This document shows, one piece after another, positions 55,632 to 64,000 of a stretch of 64,000 bases of DNA. Numbering within the stretch: position 1 is the first letter of the stretch; each line of letters opens with the position of its first letter. The position numbers were made by a program, and so were the translations under genes. The DNA is from Polynucleobacter sp. UB-Piko-W3 (lineage in GTDB: Bacteria > Pseudomonadota > Gammaproteobacteria > Burkholderiales > Burkholderiaceae). The notes beneath the pieces are model-generated. The model worked only from the letters and a program-made list of their open reading frames with translations. It was not told the origin of the DNA and made no database searches. The DNA lies in the NCBI RefSeq assembly GCF_018881635.1, contig NZ_JACVPY010000002.1, positions 581,545 through 645,544 on the forward strand, written 5' to 3'.

Positions 55632-55653
55632 AAAAAAAGGGCAATATTGCCCC
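55632..55653 (-). terminator. Terminator after clpX
   Basis: On the minus strand the palindrome GGGCAATATTGCCC (55639-55652) is followed by seven T. It stands 25 bases past the clpX stop and separates the tig-clpP-clpX transcript from the lon promoter. Confidence 0.75.
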
Positions 55654-55677
55654 ATAAATAGCGAAAACCCTCAGAAA

Positions 55678-57039
55678 TTAAGCCTTTTTGCTTAAATCAG
55701 CTTTATCAGGATCTTGTTTGTAGACTAGCAAGGGTTTACCACCCTCAGCAATGCTGCTTTCGTCAATCACAACCTTCTGGACATTATTTAAGGATGGCAA
55801 GTCATACATCACATCCATTAAGGAACCCTCCAGAATTGATCGAAGACCACGCGCTCCTGTCTTTCGGGCAATTGCCTTCTTTGCAATGGCTGCAAGTGCT
55901 GCATGGCGCACTTCTAACTCAGCACCTTCCATTGTGAGCAATGCTTGATATTGTTTTACCAAAGCATTTTTAGGCTCAGTGAGGATCTGAATTAAGGCAT
56001 CCTCGTCTAGTTGCATCAAAGTTGCCACGACAGGCAAGCGACCAATCAATTCTGGAATCAAGCCAAACTTAATTAAATCTTCAGGCTCCACTTCAACCAA
56101 GAGGTCACTTACACCCCGATCATCTTTACCAGGAACTGTTGCATTAAATCCAATACCAGTTTTAGCTGTTCGTTGTTGAATGACCTTTTCAAGGCCATCA
56201 AATGCACCACCGCAAATAAATAAAATATTGGTCGTATCCACTTGCAAGAAATCTTGGTTCGGGTGCTTACGCCCACCTTGTGGTGGTACTGCAGCCATAG
56301 TGCCTTCAACCAACTTCAATAAAGCCTGCTGCACACCTTCTCCAGAAACATCCCGAGTAATAGAAGGATTGTCAGACTTGCGTGAGATCTTGTCGATCTC
56401 GTCAATATAGACGATACCGCGTTGCGCTTTTTCTACGTTGTAGTCGCAAGCTTGCAATAGTTTTTGAATGATATTTTCAACGTCTTCACCAACATAACCT
56501 GCTTCAGTCAGCGTGGTTGCATCTGCCATTACAAATGGAACATCTAGCATGCGAGCCAATGTTTGCGCCAAGAGAGTCTTACCAGAACCAGTAGGCCCAA
56601 TCAGCAAAATGTTGCTCTTCGCTAATTCAACACCATCCACAATTGCCTTAGCCGGCAATTTAGATTCTTTTTTATCTGCCGTTTCAGCCGGCTTACCATC
56701 TTTATCTAACTTCTCTTTTTTTGGCTTTGGTAGGTACTTCAAACGCTTATAGTGGTTATAGACGGCTACTGCCAAGGTCTTCTTGGCTTGGTCCTGACCA
56801 ATTACATATTGATCTAGGTTCTCTCTAATCTGATGAGGTGTTGGTAAAGAATCATCACCCTCTTCTTTGGGGAGCTTAGCAATTTCTTCTTGAATGATGT
56901 CAGTGCAAAGATCAATACACTCGTCACAAATAAATACAGACGGCCCTGCAATCAGCTTCTTAACCTCATGCTGACTCTTACCGCAGAAGGAGCAATGTAA
57001 AACTTTATCTGATGTGCTTGGGGTAATCGTATCGCTCAA
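55678..57039 (-). CDS. clpX: ClpX, ATPase subunit of the ClpXP protease
   Basis: A 453-residue AAA+ unfoldase. The N-terminal zinc-binding domain has [19 protein letters not shown] and CDECIDLC near residues 15-45. Walker A is [15 protein letters not shown] near 152, and Walker [15 protein letters not shown] follows. The ClpP-docking loop region is in [12 protein letters not shown], and sensor II in ARGLRSILE. It has a 25-residue Lys-rich insert ([22 protein letters not shown]) before the AAA module. The start codon is TTG at 57039; an in-frame stop just upstream rules out an earlier ATG. Confidence 0.97.
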   Translation of the reverse strand: MSDTITPSTSDKVLHCSFCGKSQHEVKKLIAGPSVFICDECIDLCTDIIQEEIAKLPKEEGDDSLPTPHQIRENLDQYVIGQDQAKKTLAVAVYNHYKRLKYLPKPKKEKLDKDGKPAETADKKESKLPAKAIVDGVELAKSNILLIGPTGSGKTLLAQTLARMLDVPFVMADATTLTEAGYVGEDVENIIQKLLQACDYNVEKAQRGIVYIDEIDKISRKSDNPSITRDVSGEGVQQALLKLVEGTMAAVPPQGGRKHPNQDFLQVDTTNILFICGGAFDGLEKVIQQRTAKTGIGFNATVPGKDDRGVSDLLVEVEPEDLIKFGLIPELIGRLPVVATLMQLDEDALIQILTEPKNALVKQYQALLTMEGAELEVRHAALAAIAKKAIARKTGARGLRSILEGSLMDVMYDLPSLNNVQKVVIDESSIAEGGKPLLVYKQDPDKADLSKKA

Positions 57040-57058
57040 AATAGTCTTTGCTTAATAA

Positions 57059-57688
57059 TTAAGGACGCTTCTCAATAACCTTATCGATTAAGCCGTAGTC
57101 ACGCGCTTGCTCTGCAGACATAAAGTTATCGCGATCAGTATCTTTAGCGATAGTTTCAATGGATTGACCTGTGCGATCAGCCAAAATCTTATTTAATCGT
57201 TCGCGCAAGTACAAAATTTCACGGGCCTGAATCTCAATGTCAGATGCTTGGCCGCGTGCTCCGCCCAATGGCTGATGAATCATGACGCGAGAATTAGGCA
57301 ATGCATATCGTTTACCTTTTTCACCTGCGCATAATAAAAATGCGCCCATGCTTGCAGCCATGCCCATACACAGGGTGCTGACGTGGGGCTTGATGAACTG
57401 CATGGTGTCATAAATCGCTAAACCAGCAGAAACTGATCCACCAGGCGAATTGATGTAAAGGGAAATCTCTTTGTCTGGATTTTCGCTCTCAAGAAATAAC
57501 AACTGTGCAATGACCAAGTTAGCTGTTTGGTCGTTTACCTCACCAACCAGAAAAACAACACGCTCTCTTAGGAGGCGGGAGTAAATATCGTAAGCACGCT
57601 CACCCCGTCCAGAGGTTTCAATCACCATCGGAACCAAACCTAGACCTTTAGGCTCTAGGTTCTCAGACTGAAGATGGTTCTGGTTCAT
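57059..57688 (-). CDS. clpP: ClpP, proteolytic subunit of ClpXP
   Basis: A 209-residue serine peptidase that forms a double heptameric barrel. The catalytic triad is readable: Ser in [15 protein letters not shown], His in [11 protein letters not shown] and Asp in [10 protein letters not shown]. The N-terminal residues include a short propeptide region ([29 protein letters not shown]). GAGGA before the ATG serves as ribosome binding site. It stands between tig and clpX, 19 bases from the latter. Confidence 0.98.
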   Translation of the reverse strand: MNQNHLQSENLEPKGLGLVPMVIETSGRGERAYDIYSRLLRERVVFLVGEVNDQTANLVIAQLLFLESENPDKEISLYINSPGGSVSAGLAIYDTMQFIKPHVSTLCMGMAASMGAFLLCAGEKGKRYALPNSRVMIHQPLGGARGQASDIEIQAREILYLRERLNKILADRTGQSIETIAKDTDRDNFMSAEQARDYGLIDKVIEKRP

Positions 57689-57730
57689 TTATGAAGGTCC
57701 TCTTTAAGATAGATTGATGGCAGCTTTGAC

Positions 57731-59068
57731 TTAGTTTAGCTTGCTTAGCTCTTCAAAGCTTATCGCCTTATCACTTACTTTGGCAAGTGATGTGAAATGT
57801 TTAATCACGTTATCTTCAAGGACTATGTTCTCAATATCTTTTAAGCGACTTGGATTGCTATAGAACCAACGAACCACCTCTTTTGGATCTTCGTAAGTAG
57901 CCGCTTGTTCGTCGATTTCAGCTTTGATTTGGTCTGCAGTAGCAGCCAAGCCATGTTTTTTCACTAATTCACTAAGAATCAGTCCTAGGCGAACACGCTT
58001 TAGCGCCTGCTCAGCAAACAATTCTGCAGGGATCGGAGCATCTTTAGCATTAGGTAAGCCGCGTTGAATCAGATCCTGACGCGCACCTTCAACCAAACGC
58101 TCTTGCTCAGAAGATACTAAGGACTTAGGAACTTCAAATTCGCACAAAGTATTGAGCTTGTCCATGACTTCATTTTTCAATAAAGAAGTAATGCGGCGCT
58201 TGACTTCGCGATCTAGATTTTGCTTTACTTCAGCACGCATTTTTGTAACGCCGCCTTCTGTAACGCCCATAGACAATGCAAAGGCATCATCTACTGTTGG
58301 TAAGTGCGCCCAGTTCACTGATTTCACTGTAATGGTAAATTCTGCTGTTTTACCAGCAACATCCTTACCATGATAGTCAGCTGGAAAGCTCAGTGGAAAT
58401 GATTTAGTGTCACCCGCTTTGAGACCTAAGCTGGCAGCTTCGAATTCAGGCAACATACGTCCTTCGCCTAGAACATACTCAAAGTTCTCGGCTTTGCCGC
58501 CTGCAAACTCAACACCATCAATCTTGCCAACAAAGTCAATGACAACTTGGTCACCGTTTTGGGCTGCTGCATTAGATCCGCCATCACCATGCTCACCGGC
58601 TTCGCCACGTGGGTGGTAATGAACTTGTTGCTTACGTAATACGTCGATTGCGCGGTCGATTTCAGCATCACCAATATCTGTCGAGTATTTAGTCACTTCC
58701 GCTTGAGAAAAGTCGCCAATATTCACTTCTGGCAACACCTCGAAGAATGCATCAAACACAATCTTGTCGGCGCTTAAATCGCTCTTTGGCTCAAGACGCG
58801 GTTGACTTGCTAATGGAATGCCCTCTTTTTTACTTTGCTCATAGAAGAGTTCAGAGGCTTTATCGTACTGAAGCTCGAAATCCACTTGCATGCCATACTG
58901 CTTCTCGACCATATTCTTTGGCACCTTGCCTGGACGAAAGCCAGGCATTTTCATGGTCTTACCAAATTGGGCCAAACGAGCATCGCGTGCTTTTGCCAAA
59001 TCAGCACGAGCGAATTCCAAAGTCATTTTGCGGTCTAAGCTACCTAAATTTTCTATCTGCAAAGCCAT
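57731..59068 (-). CDS. tig: Trigger factor
   Basis: A 445-residue ribosome-associated chaperone and prolyl isomerase. The start is the ATG at 59068 (ALQIENLGSLDRKMTLEF). Domains in order are the ribosome-binding N-domain with the signature MPGFRPGKVPKNMVEKQYG near residues 37-55, the FKBP-type isomerase domain (about 170-270, GDQVVIDFVGKIDGVEFAGGKAENF..LGEGRMLPEFEAA) and the C-terminal helical domain to residue 445. There is a short Gly/Asn-rich insert (GEHGDGGSNAAAQN) ahead of the isomerase domain. It begins the tig-clpP-clpX transcript, with tRNA-Leu just upstream. Confidence 0.97.
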   Translation of the reverse strand: MALQIENLGSLDRKMTLEFARADLAKARDARLAQFGKTMKMPGFRPGKVPKNMVEKQYGMQVDFELQYDKASELFYEQSKKEGIPLASQPRLEPKSDLSADKIVFDAFFEVLPEVNIGDFSQAEVTKYSTDIGDAEIDRAIDVLRKQQVHYHPRGEAGEHGDGGSNAAAQNGDQVVIDFVGKIDGVEFAGGKAENFEYVLGEGRMLPEFEAASLGLKAGDTKSFPLSFPADYHGKDVAGKTAEFTITVKSVNWAHLPTVDDAFALSMGVTEGGVTKMRAEVKQNLDREVKRRITSLLKNEVMDKLNTLCEFEVPKSLVSSEQERLVEGARQDLIQRGLPNAKDAPIPAELFAEQALKRVRLGLILSELVKKHGLAATADQIKAEIDEQAATYEDPKEVVRWFYSNPSRLKDIENIVLEDNVIKHFTSLAKVSDKAISFEELSKLN

Positions 59069-59122
59069 TCTCATCTCTTCATTAAAAACAGGATATGTGA
59101 AGTCCAAGCCAAGTAGCACTTG

Positions 59123-59209
59123 TGGTGCGAGGAGGGGGACTCGAACCCCCACACCATTTCTGGCGTCAGGACCTAAACCTGGTGCGTCTACCAATTTCGC
59201 CATCCTCGC
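59123..59209 (-). tRNA. tRNA-Leu (TAG)
   Basis: An 87-base class II tRNA on the minus strand: acceptor GCGAGGA, D-arm GGCGAAATTGGTAGACGC, anticodon loop TTTAGGT (anticodon TAG), an extended variable arm (TGACGCCAGAAATGGTGT), T-arm GGGGGTTCGAGTCCCCC, A73 and encoded CCA. It lies 54 bases ahead of tig on the same strand. Confidence 0.95.
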
Positions 59210-59288
59210 GAATATCCGCAAACACTGCCAAGCTTAAACTTCACTCTAAAGACCGTAATTCTACAATGCTTGGGGTTTTACAGGATGT

Positions 59289-59792
59289 TTAGGCCTTGTA
59301 GAGTAATGCTACAGCGTGGACTGCAACGGCCTCGCCCCTACCAAGGTGGCCTAGGGATTCATTGGTTTTAGCCTTTAGGTTTACGTGGCTAGGGGTCACC
59401 AAGAGGTCAGCAGCGATGTTTCTGACCATTTCAGGCAAAAAATCCGCTAATTTGGGCTTTTGACAAATGATGGTGGCATCCACATTTCCAATTTGAAAAC
59501 CAGCAGCCTGAAGCTTTTGCAAGGCTGCTCTTAGCAAGATGCGGCTATCCATGTTTTTAAACTGTGGGTCGGTATCGGGGAATAACTGGCCAATATCGTT
59601 TAATCCAGCAGCCCCTAGTAAGGCATCGGTTAGCGCATGTAGCAAAACATCTGCATCAGAGTGGCCCAATAATCCTTTTTCATACGGAACATGCACACCA
59701 CCGAGAATCAGTTTGCGATCGGCCACTAGAGCATGGATATCGTAACCTTGGCCAATACGAAATTGCGGAACATGAGCGTTACTTTGTGTCAT
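59289..59792 (-). CDS. ispF: 2-C-methyl-D-erythritol 2,4-cyclodiphosphate synthase
   Basis: A 167-residue trimeric enzyme of the MEP isoprenoid pathway. The metal-site motif GQGYDIHAL lies near residues 13-21, [32 protein letters not shown] near 30-61, and [25 protein letters not shown] at the C-terminus. Length is typical. It follows ispD by 9 bases, as in many proteobacteria. Confidence 0.97.
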   Translation of the reverse strand: MTQSNAHVPQFRIGQGYDIHALVADRKLILGGVHVPYEKGLLGHSDADVLLHALTDALLGAAGLNDIGQLFPDTDPQFKNMDSRILLRAALQKLQAAGFQIGNVDATIICQKPKLADFLPEMVRNIAADLLVTPSHVNLKAKTNESLGHLGRGEAVAVHAVALLYKA

Positions 59793-59801
59793 ATCTATTC
59801 T

Positions 59802-60551
59802 TCATTTATTTTCTGAATTCAACAGTAATTGCATCAAATCCCAATCTGCAGGATGAGTTACTTTGAAGTTTCGGGTTGCACCTTCAATCAGCAATGGCTT
59901 TACACCCCTTAATTCCATAGCACTCGCCTCATCGGTAACATCAGCCTCCAATCGAATCGCATCTTGTAATGCATCATGCAGCTCCTGAAGGCCAAACATT
60001 TGCGGTGTTTGGGCCTGCCACAAATGCTCACGAGGAATGGTTTTTTCTATACGCGGCATATTTCCAGCAATCGCCAAATCAAGATCAGCCCGCTTTAAGG
60101 TGTCAGCTAAACGAACAGCTAATAAACCACCGACATCAGAATCTTGTACTGAGGCAATTAATTTTTTAATTAGCTCAGGTGTAATGCCTGGTCTTGCCGC
60201 ATCGTGCACCAAGATCCAATCATTGGAAGATATTCCAGACTTTAGTTGTTCTGCCAATGTATTACGGACAGTCTCTTGGCGTGTGGAGCCGCCAGTTGGT
60301 AGGAAGTGAATTGGTTTACTTCCCTTTGTAAGGGTTTTCAAGATGGGGTTATCAACAAATCCTGGGGAAACCCCAATCCAAATAGATTCAATTAGCGGGG
60401 ATTGCATGAAAGCTTCTATGGCGTAAGCAAGCATTGGTCTACCTGCTAATTCTTGGAACTGTTTTGGTAAATCACCGCCTAAGCGAGATCCAGCGCCTGC
60501 AGTTGGCAGGAGAGCGTGGCATTTCTTTACGGATTGATTTCCTAGGCTCAT
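59802..60551 (-). CDS. ispD: 2-C-methyl-D-erythritol 4-phosphate cytidylyltransferase
   Basis: 249 residues from the ATG at 60551, chosen because CHALLPTAGAGSRLG then starts at the normal distance from the N-terminus. The nucleotide-binding motif is PTAGAGSRLGGDLPKQF and the MEP-binding segment is VHDAARPGIT near residues 112-121; AQTPQMF and ADVTDEASAMELRG are also typical. It transfers CMP to MEP. It is divergent from mfd with 23 bases between start codons. Confidence 0.96.
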   Translation of the reverse strand: MSLGNQSVKKCHALLPTAGAGSRLGGDLPKQFQELAGRPMLAYAIEAFMQSPLIESIWIGVSPGFVDNPILKTLTKGSKPIHFLPTGGSTRQETVRNTLAEQLKSGISSNDWILVHDAARPGITPELIKKLIASVQDSDVGGLLAVRLADTLKRADLDLAIAGNMPRIEKTIPREHLWQAQTPQMFGLQELHDALQDAIRLEADVTDEASAMELRGVKPLLIEGATRNFKVTHPADWDLMQLLLNSENK

Positions 60552-60574
60552 ACCTGATTCTATAATGAGCCCAG
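60552..60574. promoter_or_regulatory. Divergent ispD / mfd promoter spacer
   Basis: In this 23-base spacer plus-strand TATAAT (60561-60566) ends 8 bases before the mfd ATG. On minus, TATAGA (revcomp of 60559-60564) ends 7 bases before the ispD ATG, overlapping the first. Neither start has a clear Shine-Dalgarno, though ispD has a minimal AGG. Confidence 0.4.
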
Positions 60575-63500
60575 ATGTCTGATGCATTAAATCTAGTACC
60601 CCCCATACCCGCTCCGCGGGCTGGGCAGCGCTTTACCTTTTCAGGGCTAGTGGGTTCGTCTGATGCAGCCCTGATTGCGCAAACCGCCTTGCGCTACCGC
60701 AAGGATTTCTCAGTCATGGTGATATTTTGTGCCCAAGCACAAGAGGCTCAGCGACTTTTAGAAGAAATCCCTGCTTTTGCACCCCTGCTAAAAACCCGTC
60801 TGCTGCCCGATTGGGAGATTCTTCCTTACGATCACTTTTCGCCGCACCAGGACTTGGTATCAGAGCGTTTAGCCACCTTGTATGAATTACTCAATGGTAG
60901 TTGCGATATTGTTTTAGTACCAGTGACTACTGCTTTACAAAGATTAGGTCCGCCAGACTTCTTATCGGGGCACACCTTCTTTTTTCGGCAAGGCGACAAA
61001 CTGAATGAAGCAGCACTAAAGCTCCAACTCCAACAAGCGGGTTACGATCCAGTAAGTGCGGTCATGCGACCTGGTGAATACAGTATTCGTGGTGGCCTCA
61101 TTGATTTATTTCCAATGGGGTCGAGTCTGCCTTATCGCCTAGATTTATTTGGCGATGAAATCGAGCAGATACGCTCCTTTGATCCAGATACGCAAAGAAG
61201 CCTTTATCCCGTTAAAGAAGTTCGTCTACTCCCTGGCCATGAATTCCCATTCAATGACGAGGCGCGTACGGCCTTTAGGGGCCGGTGGCGCGAGGTCTTT
61301 GAGGGTGACCCTACGCGTTGCTCTATTTATAAAGATGCCAACCTTGGCATCCCCAGCGCAGGCATAGAGTCCTATCTACCTATGTTCTTTGAAAGACAAT
61401 CCAGCGTATTTGATTACTTCCCAAGATCGGGTGATCCAGTTTGGATTCTGAGCACTGGTGACATTGAAGATGCCATACGGGGTTTTTGGAAAGACACACT
61501 CCCACGCTATGAATTTTTAAAGCACGATCTTGATCGCCCCATTCTTCCCCCAAAAGAACTATTCCTCGATGTAGATGAATTCTTCACTGCGGCAAAAGCA
61601 CACGCACGCTTAGCGCTAGAAAAAGAGACTTCTTCAGGCACACAGTTTCTACAAGTGCCTGATGTTGCCGTTCATCGCAAAGATGCTGATCCAGTGAGCA
61701 GTTTGCGTCAGTTGGTTGCTAGCGAAAAAGTCCGCATTCTGATTTGTAGTGATAGTGCTGGCCGTAAAGAGTCCATCCGACAATTGTTTGAAGAAAGTAA
61801 TTCAGTTGCCGGGCAGGATGGCAAGCCTCTCTATCAACTTCAGCCCGAGGGTTTTGAAACGGTTGCTGACTTTATCAAGAGTGCTTCTGAATTCGGATTA
61901 ACCACTGCCCCACTCTTTAATGGCTTCTCTTGGCCAGCAGAAAATCTCATTATCGTTACCGAGGCGGAGTTATTCACTTCGACAGCAAGACAGCGTCGTA
62001 AAGGAAAAGAGTCAGAGAGCGCCGATCCTGACATGCTCTTTAAGGATCTATCTGAACTGAAGATTGGTGACCCAGTTGTGCATGCTGAACATGGCATTGG
62101 TCGTTACCAAGGCTTAGTTCTCTTAAATGTAGCCCCTCCCAAGGAGGCCCCTATTTTTGAAGAGTTTCTTCATCTTCAATATGCAGGCGAAGCCACTTTG
62201 TATGTGCCAGTTCAGCAATTACAAATGGTCACTCGCTATGCTGGATCTGATCCTGATTCTGCGCCACTGCATCAACTTGGTTCTGGTCAATGGGATAAGG
62301 CTAAGCGTAAGGCGGCTCAGCAAATACGCGATACCGCCGCTGAATTACTCAGTCTCTATGCTGCAAGAGCGATTCGTAAAGGTCATGCCTTTGAGTTTTC
62401 GGCTCATGACTACGCCGCTTTCTCAGAGAGCTTTGGTTTTGAAGAAACGCCAGATCAAGCTAATGCCATTGCGGCAGTGATTGGTGATATGACAAGTGGC
62501 ACACCAATGGATCGCCTCGTTTGTGGTGATGTTGGTTTTGGTAAAACAGAAGTTGCTTTGCGCGCGAGCTTTGTAGCTGTCATGGGCGGCAAGCAGGTAG
62601 CCATTCTGGCCCCAACTACTTTATTGGCCGAACAACACGTTGCGACTTGGAAAGATCGTTTTGCAGATTGGCCTGTGCGCATCGTGGAACTCTCGCGCTT
62701 TAAAACTACTAAAGAAATTAATGCTGCATTAGAGGCTATTGCCAAAGGTGAAGCTGACATTATTATCGGCACCCACAAGCTACTTTCCAAGGAAACGCAA
62801 TTTGCCAATCTTGGTTTGGTGATTGTGGATGAAGAGCATCGCTTCGGCGTCCGCCAAAAGGATGCCTTGAAAGCCTTACGTGCTGAAGTCGATATCCTGA
62901 CGCTAACTGCTACCCCGATCCCAAGAACATTGGGCATGGCAATGGAGGGCTTACGCGAGTTCTCCATTATTGCTACTGCCCCTCAGAAGCGTCTAGCTAT
63001 TAAAACCTTTGTGCGTCGCGAAGGTGATGGCGTGATTCGTGAGGCAGTACTTCGAGAAATCAAGCGTGGCGGCCAAGTTTATTTCTTGCACAATGAAGTA
63101 GAAACCATACAGAATCGCAAGCATGCATTGCAGGAGCTGATTCCTGAGGCCAGCATTAGCGTGGCTCACGGTCAAATGCATGAGCGTGAGCTGGAGTCAG
63201 TGATGCGTGAGTTCGTTACCCAGCGTACTAATATTTTGCTGTGTACTACGATTATTGAAACAGGGATTGATGTACCAACTGCGAACACCATCATCATGCA
63301 CCGCGCCGATAAGTTTGGTTTAGCGCAATTACATCAACTCCGTGGTCGCGTGGGACGTTCGCATCATCAGGCCTATGCCTACCTCATGGTTCCTGATCCC
63401 GAAGCCCTAAGTAAGCAGGCACAGTTACGGCTCAATGCCATTCAGGCTATGGAAGAGTTAGGATCTGGCTTCTACCTTGCCATGCATGATTTAGAGATTC

Positions 63501-64000
63501 GGGGGGCTGGTGAAGTCTTAGGGGATAAACAGTCTGGGGAGATTCATGAAATTGGCTTTCAGCTCTATACAGAAATGCTCAATAGAGCGGTCAAATCCTT
63601 GCGCAGTGGCAAAGAGCCCGATTTGCTCTCGCCTTTGCAAGTCACCACTGATGTCAATCTAGGTGTTCCCGCCCTTCTTCCAAATGACTACTGCCCCGAT
63701 GTCCATGAGCGCCTCTCTTTATACAAACGTTTTGCGGGTACCAATGATTTTTCAGAGTTAATGGGTCTGCGTGAAGAATTGGTAGATCGTTTTGGTGATC
63801 TACCAGATCAAGCCAAGTCTTTTTATGAAACCCATCGTCTACGCTTAGAAATGACCGGGTTTGGTATTAAGAAAATTGATGCGACACCGACATCGATTCA
63901 AATGCAATTTATCCCCAATCCGCCGATTGATCCCATGAAGATTATTCAATTGATACAAAGCTCAAAATATATCCAGCTCAATGGGCAAGATAAACTCAAA
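60575..64000 (+). CDS. mfd: Transcription-repair coupling factor (partial, runs off the window)
   Basis: An open frame of 1142 codons reaches the right edge without a stop; E. coli Mfd has 1148 residues, so only a short C-terminal part is missing. The start MSDALNLVPPIPAPRAGQRF fits. The N-terminal UvrB-like region contains LLPDWEILPYDHFSPHQD; the RNA-polymerase-interacting (CarD-like) domain lies near 490-555 (KIGDPVVHAEHGIGRYQG). Helicase motifs are GDVGFGKTEVALRA (651-664), DEEHRFGVRQKD from 752, TATPIPRTLGMA, and TIIETGIDVP with QLRGRVGRS. Mfd removes stalled RNA polymerase and recruits UvrA. TATAAT ends 8 bases before the ATG. Confidence 0.97.
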   Translation, partial: MSDALNLVPPIPAPRAGQRFTFSGLVGSSDAALIAQTALRYRKDFSVMVIFCAQAQEAQRLLEEIPAFAPLLKTRLLPDWEILPYDHFSPHQDLVSERLATLYELLNGSCDIVLVPVTTALQRLGPPDFLSGHTFFFRQGDKLNEAALKLQLQQAGYDPVSAVMRPGEYSIRGGLIDLFPMGSSLPYRLDLFGDEIEQIRSFDPDTQRSLYPVKEVRLLPGHEFPFNDEARTAFRGRWREVFEGDPTRCSIYKDANLGIPSAGIESYLPMFFERQSSVFDYFPRSGDPVWILSTGDIEDAIRGFWKDTLPRYEFLKHDLDRPILPPKELFLDVDEFFTAAKAHARLALEKETSSGTQFLQVPDVAVHRKDADPVSSLRQLVASEKVRILICSDSAGRKESIRQLFEESNSVAGQDGKPLYQLQPEGFETVADFIKSASEFGLTTAPLFNGFSWPAENLIIVTEAELFTSTARQRRKGKESESADPDMLFKDLSELKIGDPVVHAEHGIGRYQGLVLLNVAPPKEAPIFEEFLHLQYAGEATLYVPVQQLQMVTRYAGSDPDSAPLHQLGSGQWDKAKRKAAQQIRDTAAELLSLYAARAIRKGHAFEFSAHDYAAFSESFGFEETPDQANAIAAVIGDMTSGTPMDRLVCGDVGFGKTEVALRASFVAVMGGKQVAILAPTTLLAEQHVATWKDRFADWPVRIVELSRFKTTKEINAALEAIAKGEADIIIGTHKLLSKETQFANLGLVIVDEEHRFGVRQKDALKALRAEVDILTLTATPIPRTLGMAMEGLREFSIIATAPQKRLAIKTFVRREGDGVIREAVLREIKRGGQVYFLHNEVETIQNRKHALQELIPEASISVAHGQMHERELESVMREFVTQRTNILLCTTIIETGIDVPTANTIIMHRADKFGLAQLHQLRGRVGRSHHQAYAYLMVPDPEALSKQAQLRLNAIQAMEELGSGFYLAMHDLEIRGAGEVLGDKQSGEIHEIGFQLYTEMLNRAVKSLRSGKEPDLLSPLQVTTDVNLGVPALLPNDYCPDVHERLSLYKRFAGTNDFSELMGLREELVDRFGDLPDQAKSFYETHRLRLEMTGFGIKKIDATPTSIQMQFIPNPPIDPMKIIQLIQSSKYIQLNGQDKLK

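Noticed and set aside
59069..59221. An N-terminal extension of the trigger factor frame up to 59221.
   Set aside because: The extra codons are the tRNA-Leu gene and the spacer read through in frame; the family N-terminus MALQIENLG starts at 59068.

Overview
The window is a dense stretch of ordinary chromosome from a betaproteobacterium. The base composition looks mildly AT-rich and spacers are very short. Proteins resemble those of Burkholderiaceae, and the gene orders pyrG-kdsA-eno-ftsB, msrB-yciB-bolA-ppiC, mltG-tmk-holB-tatD, tig-clpP-clpX-lon-ppiD and ispD-ispF are typical of that group. I suspect a freshwater Polynucleobacter-like lineage, but that is inference from memory. I see no phage, insertion sequence, CRISPR array, rRNA operon, integrase or restriction island, and no gene-free gap above 300 bases.

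Layout. 1-5.6 kb: a nucleosidase-like protein, a FadD-type acyl-CoA ligase, an IlvD/Edd sugar-acid dehydratase, a MetA-type outer-membrane protein and a small membrane protein. 5.6-11.7 kb: tRNA hydroxylation protein TrhP, then a plus-strand row rich in exported proteins (alpha/beta hydrolase, two lipoproteins, EF-hand protein, double rhodanese) with a haloacetate-dehalogenase-type hydrolase. 11.7-24.2 kb: FAD-linked oxidase, WrbA, a BrkB-type membrane protein, a CBS protein, chorismate synthase, an MFS transporter, PpiC, BolA, YciB, MsrB, SelO, a thioesterase, an NRDE protein and YgfZ. 24.2-29.2 kb: mltG-tmk-holB-tatD, an ankyrin protein and a potassium channel. 29.2-34.8 kb: DUF3108 protein, HNH nuclease, YqiA esterase, glxR-hyi (glyoxylate metabolism), a duplicated-domain exported protein and an M48 protease. 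34.9-42 kb: tRNA-Ala-Glu-Asp, gltX, hslO, ftsB-eno-kdsA-pyrG. 42-51 kb: a superinfection-immunity-family protein, acnB, a spermidine-synthase-like protein, purL, an ABC ATPase and tesA. 51-64 kb: ppiD, tRNA-Val, lon, clpX, clpP, tig, tRNA-Leu, ispF, ispD and mfd, which runs off the right edge.

Two themes link the genes. First, proteostasis and redox repair: trigger factor, ClpXP, Lon, PpiD, Hsp33, MsrB, PpiC and an M48 protease. Lon has a recognisable heat-shock (sigma-32-type) promoter. Second, translation initiation: many genes that head transcripts lack a Shine-Dalgarno sequence but carry a -10-like hexamer that ends 6-8 bases before their ATG (purL, aroC, brkB, mltG, selO, the thioesterase, gltX, yciB, mfd, tatD, trhP). 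This is the geometry expected of leaderless mRNAs, and several divergent gene pairs share overlapping, opposed -10 elements inside spacers of about 20 bases. I consider this the most interesting signal in the window.
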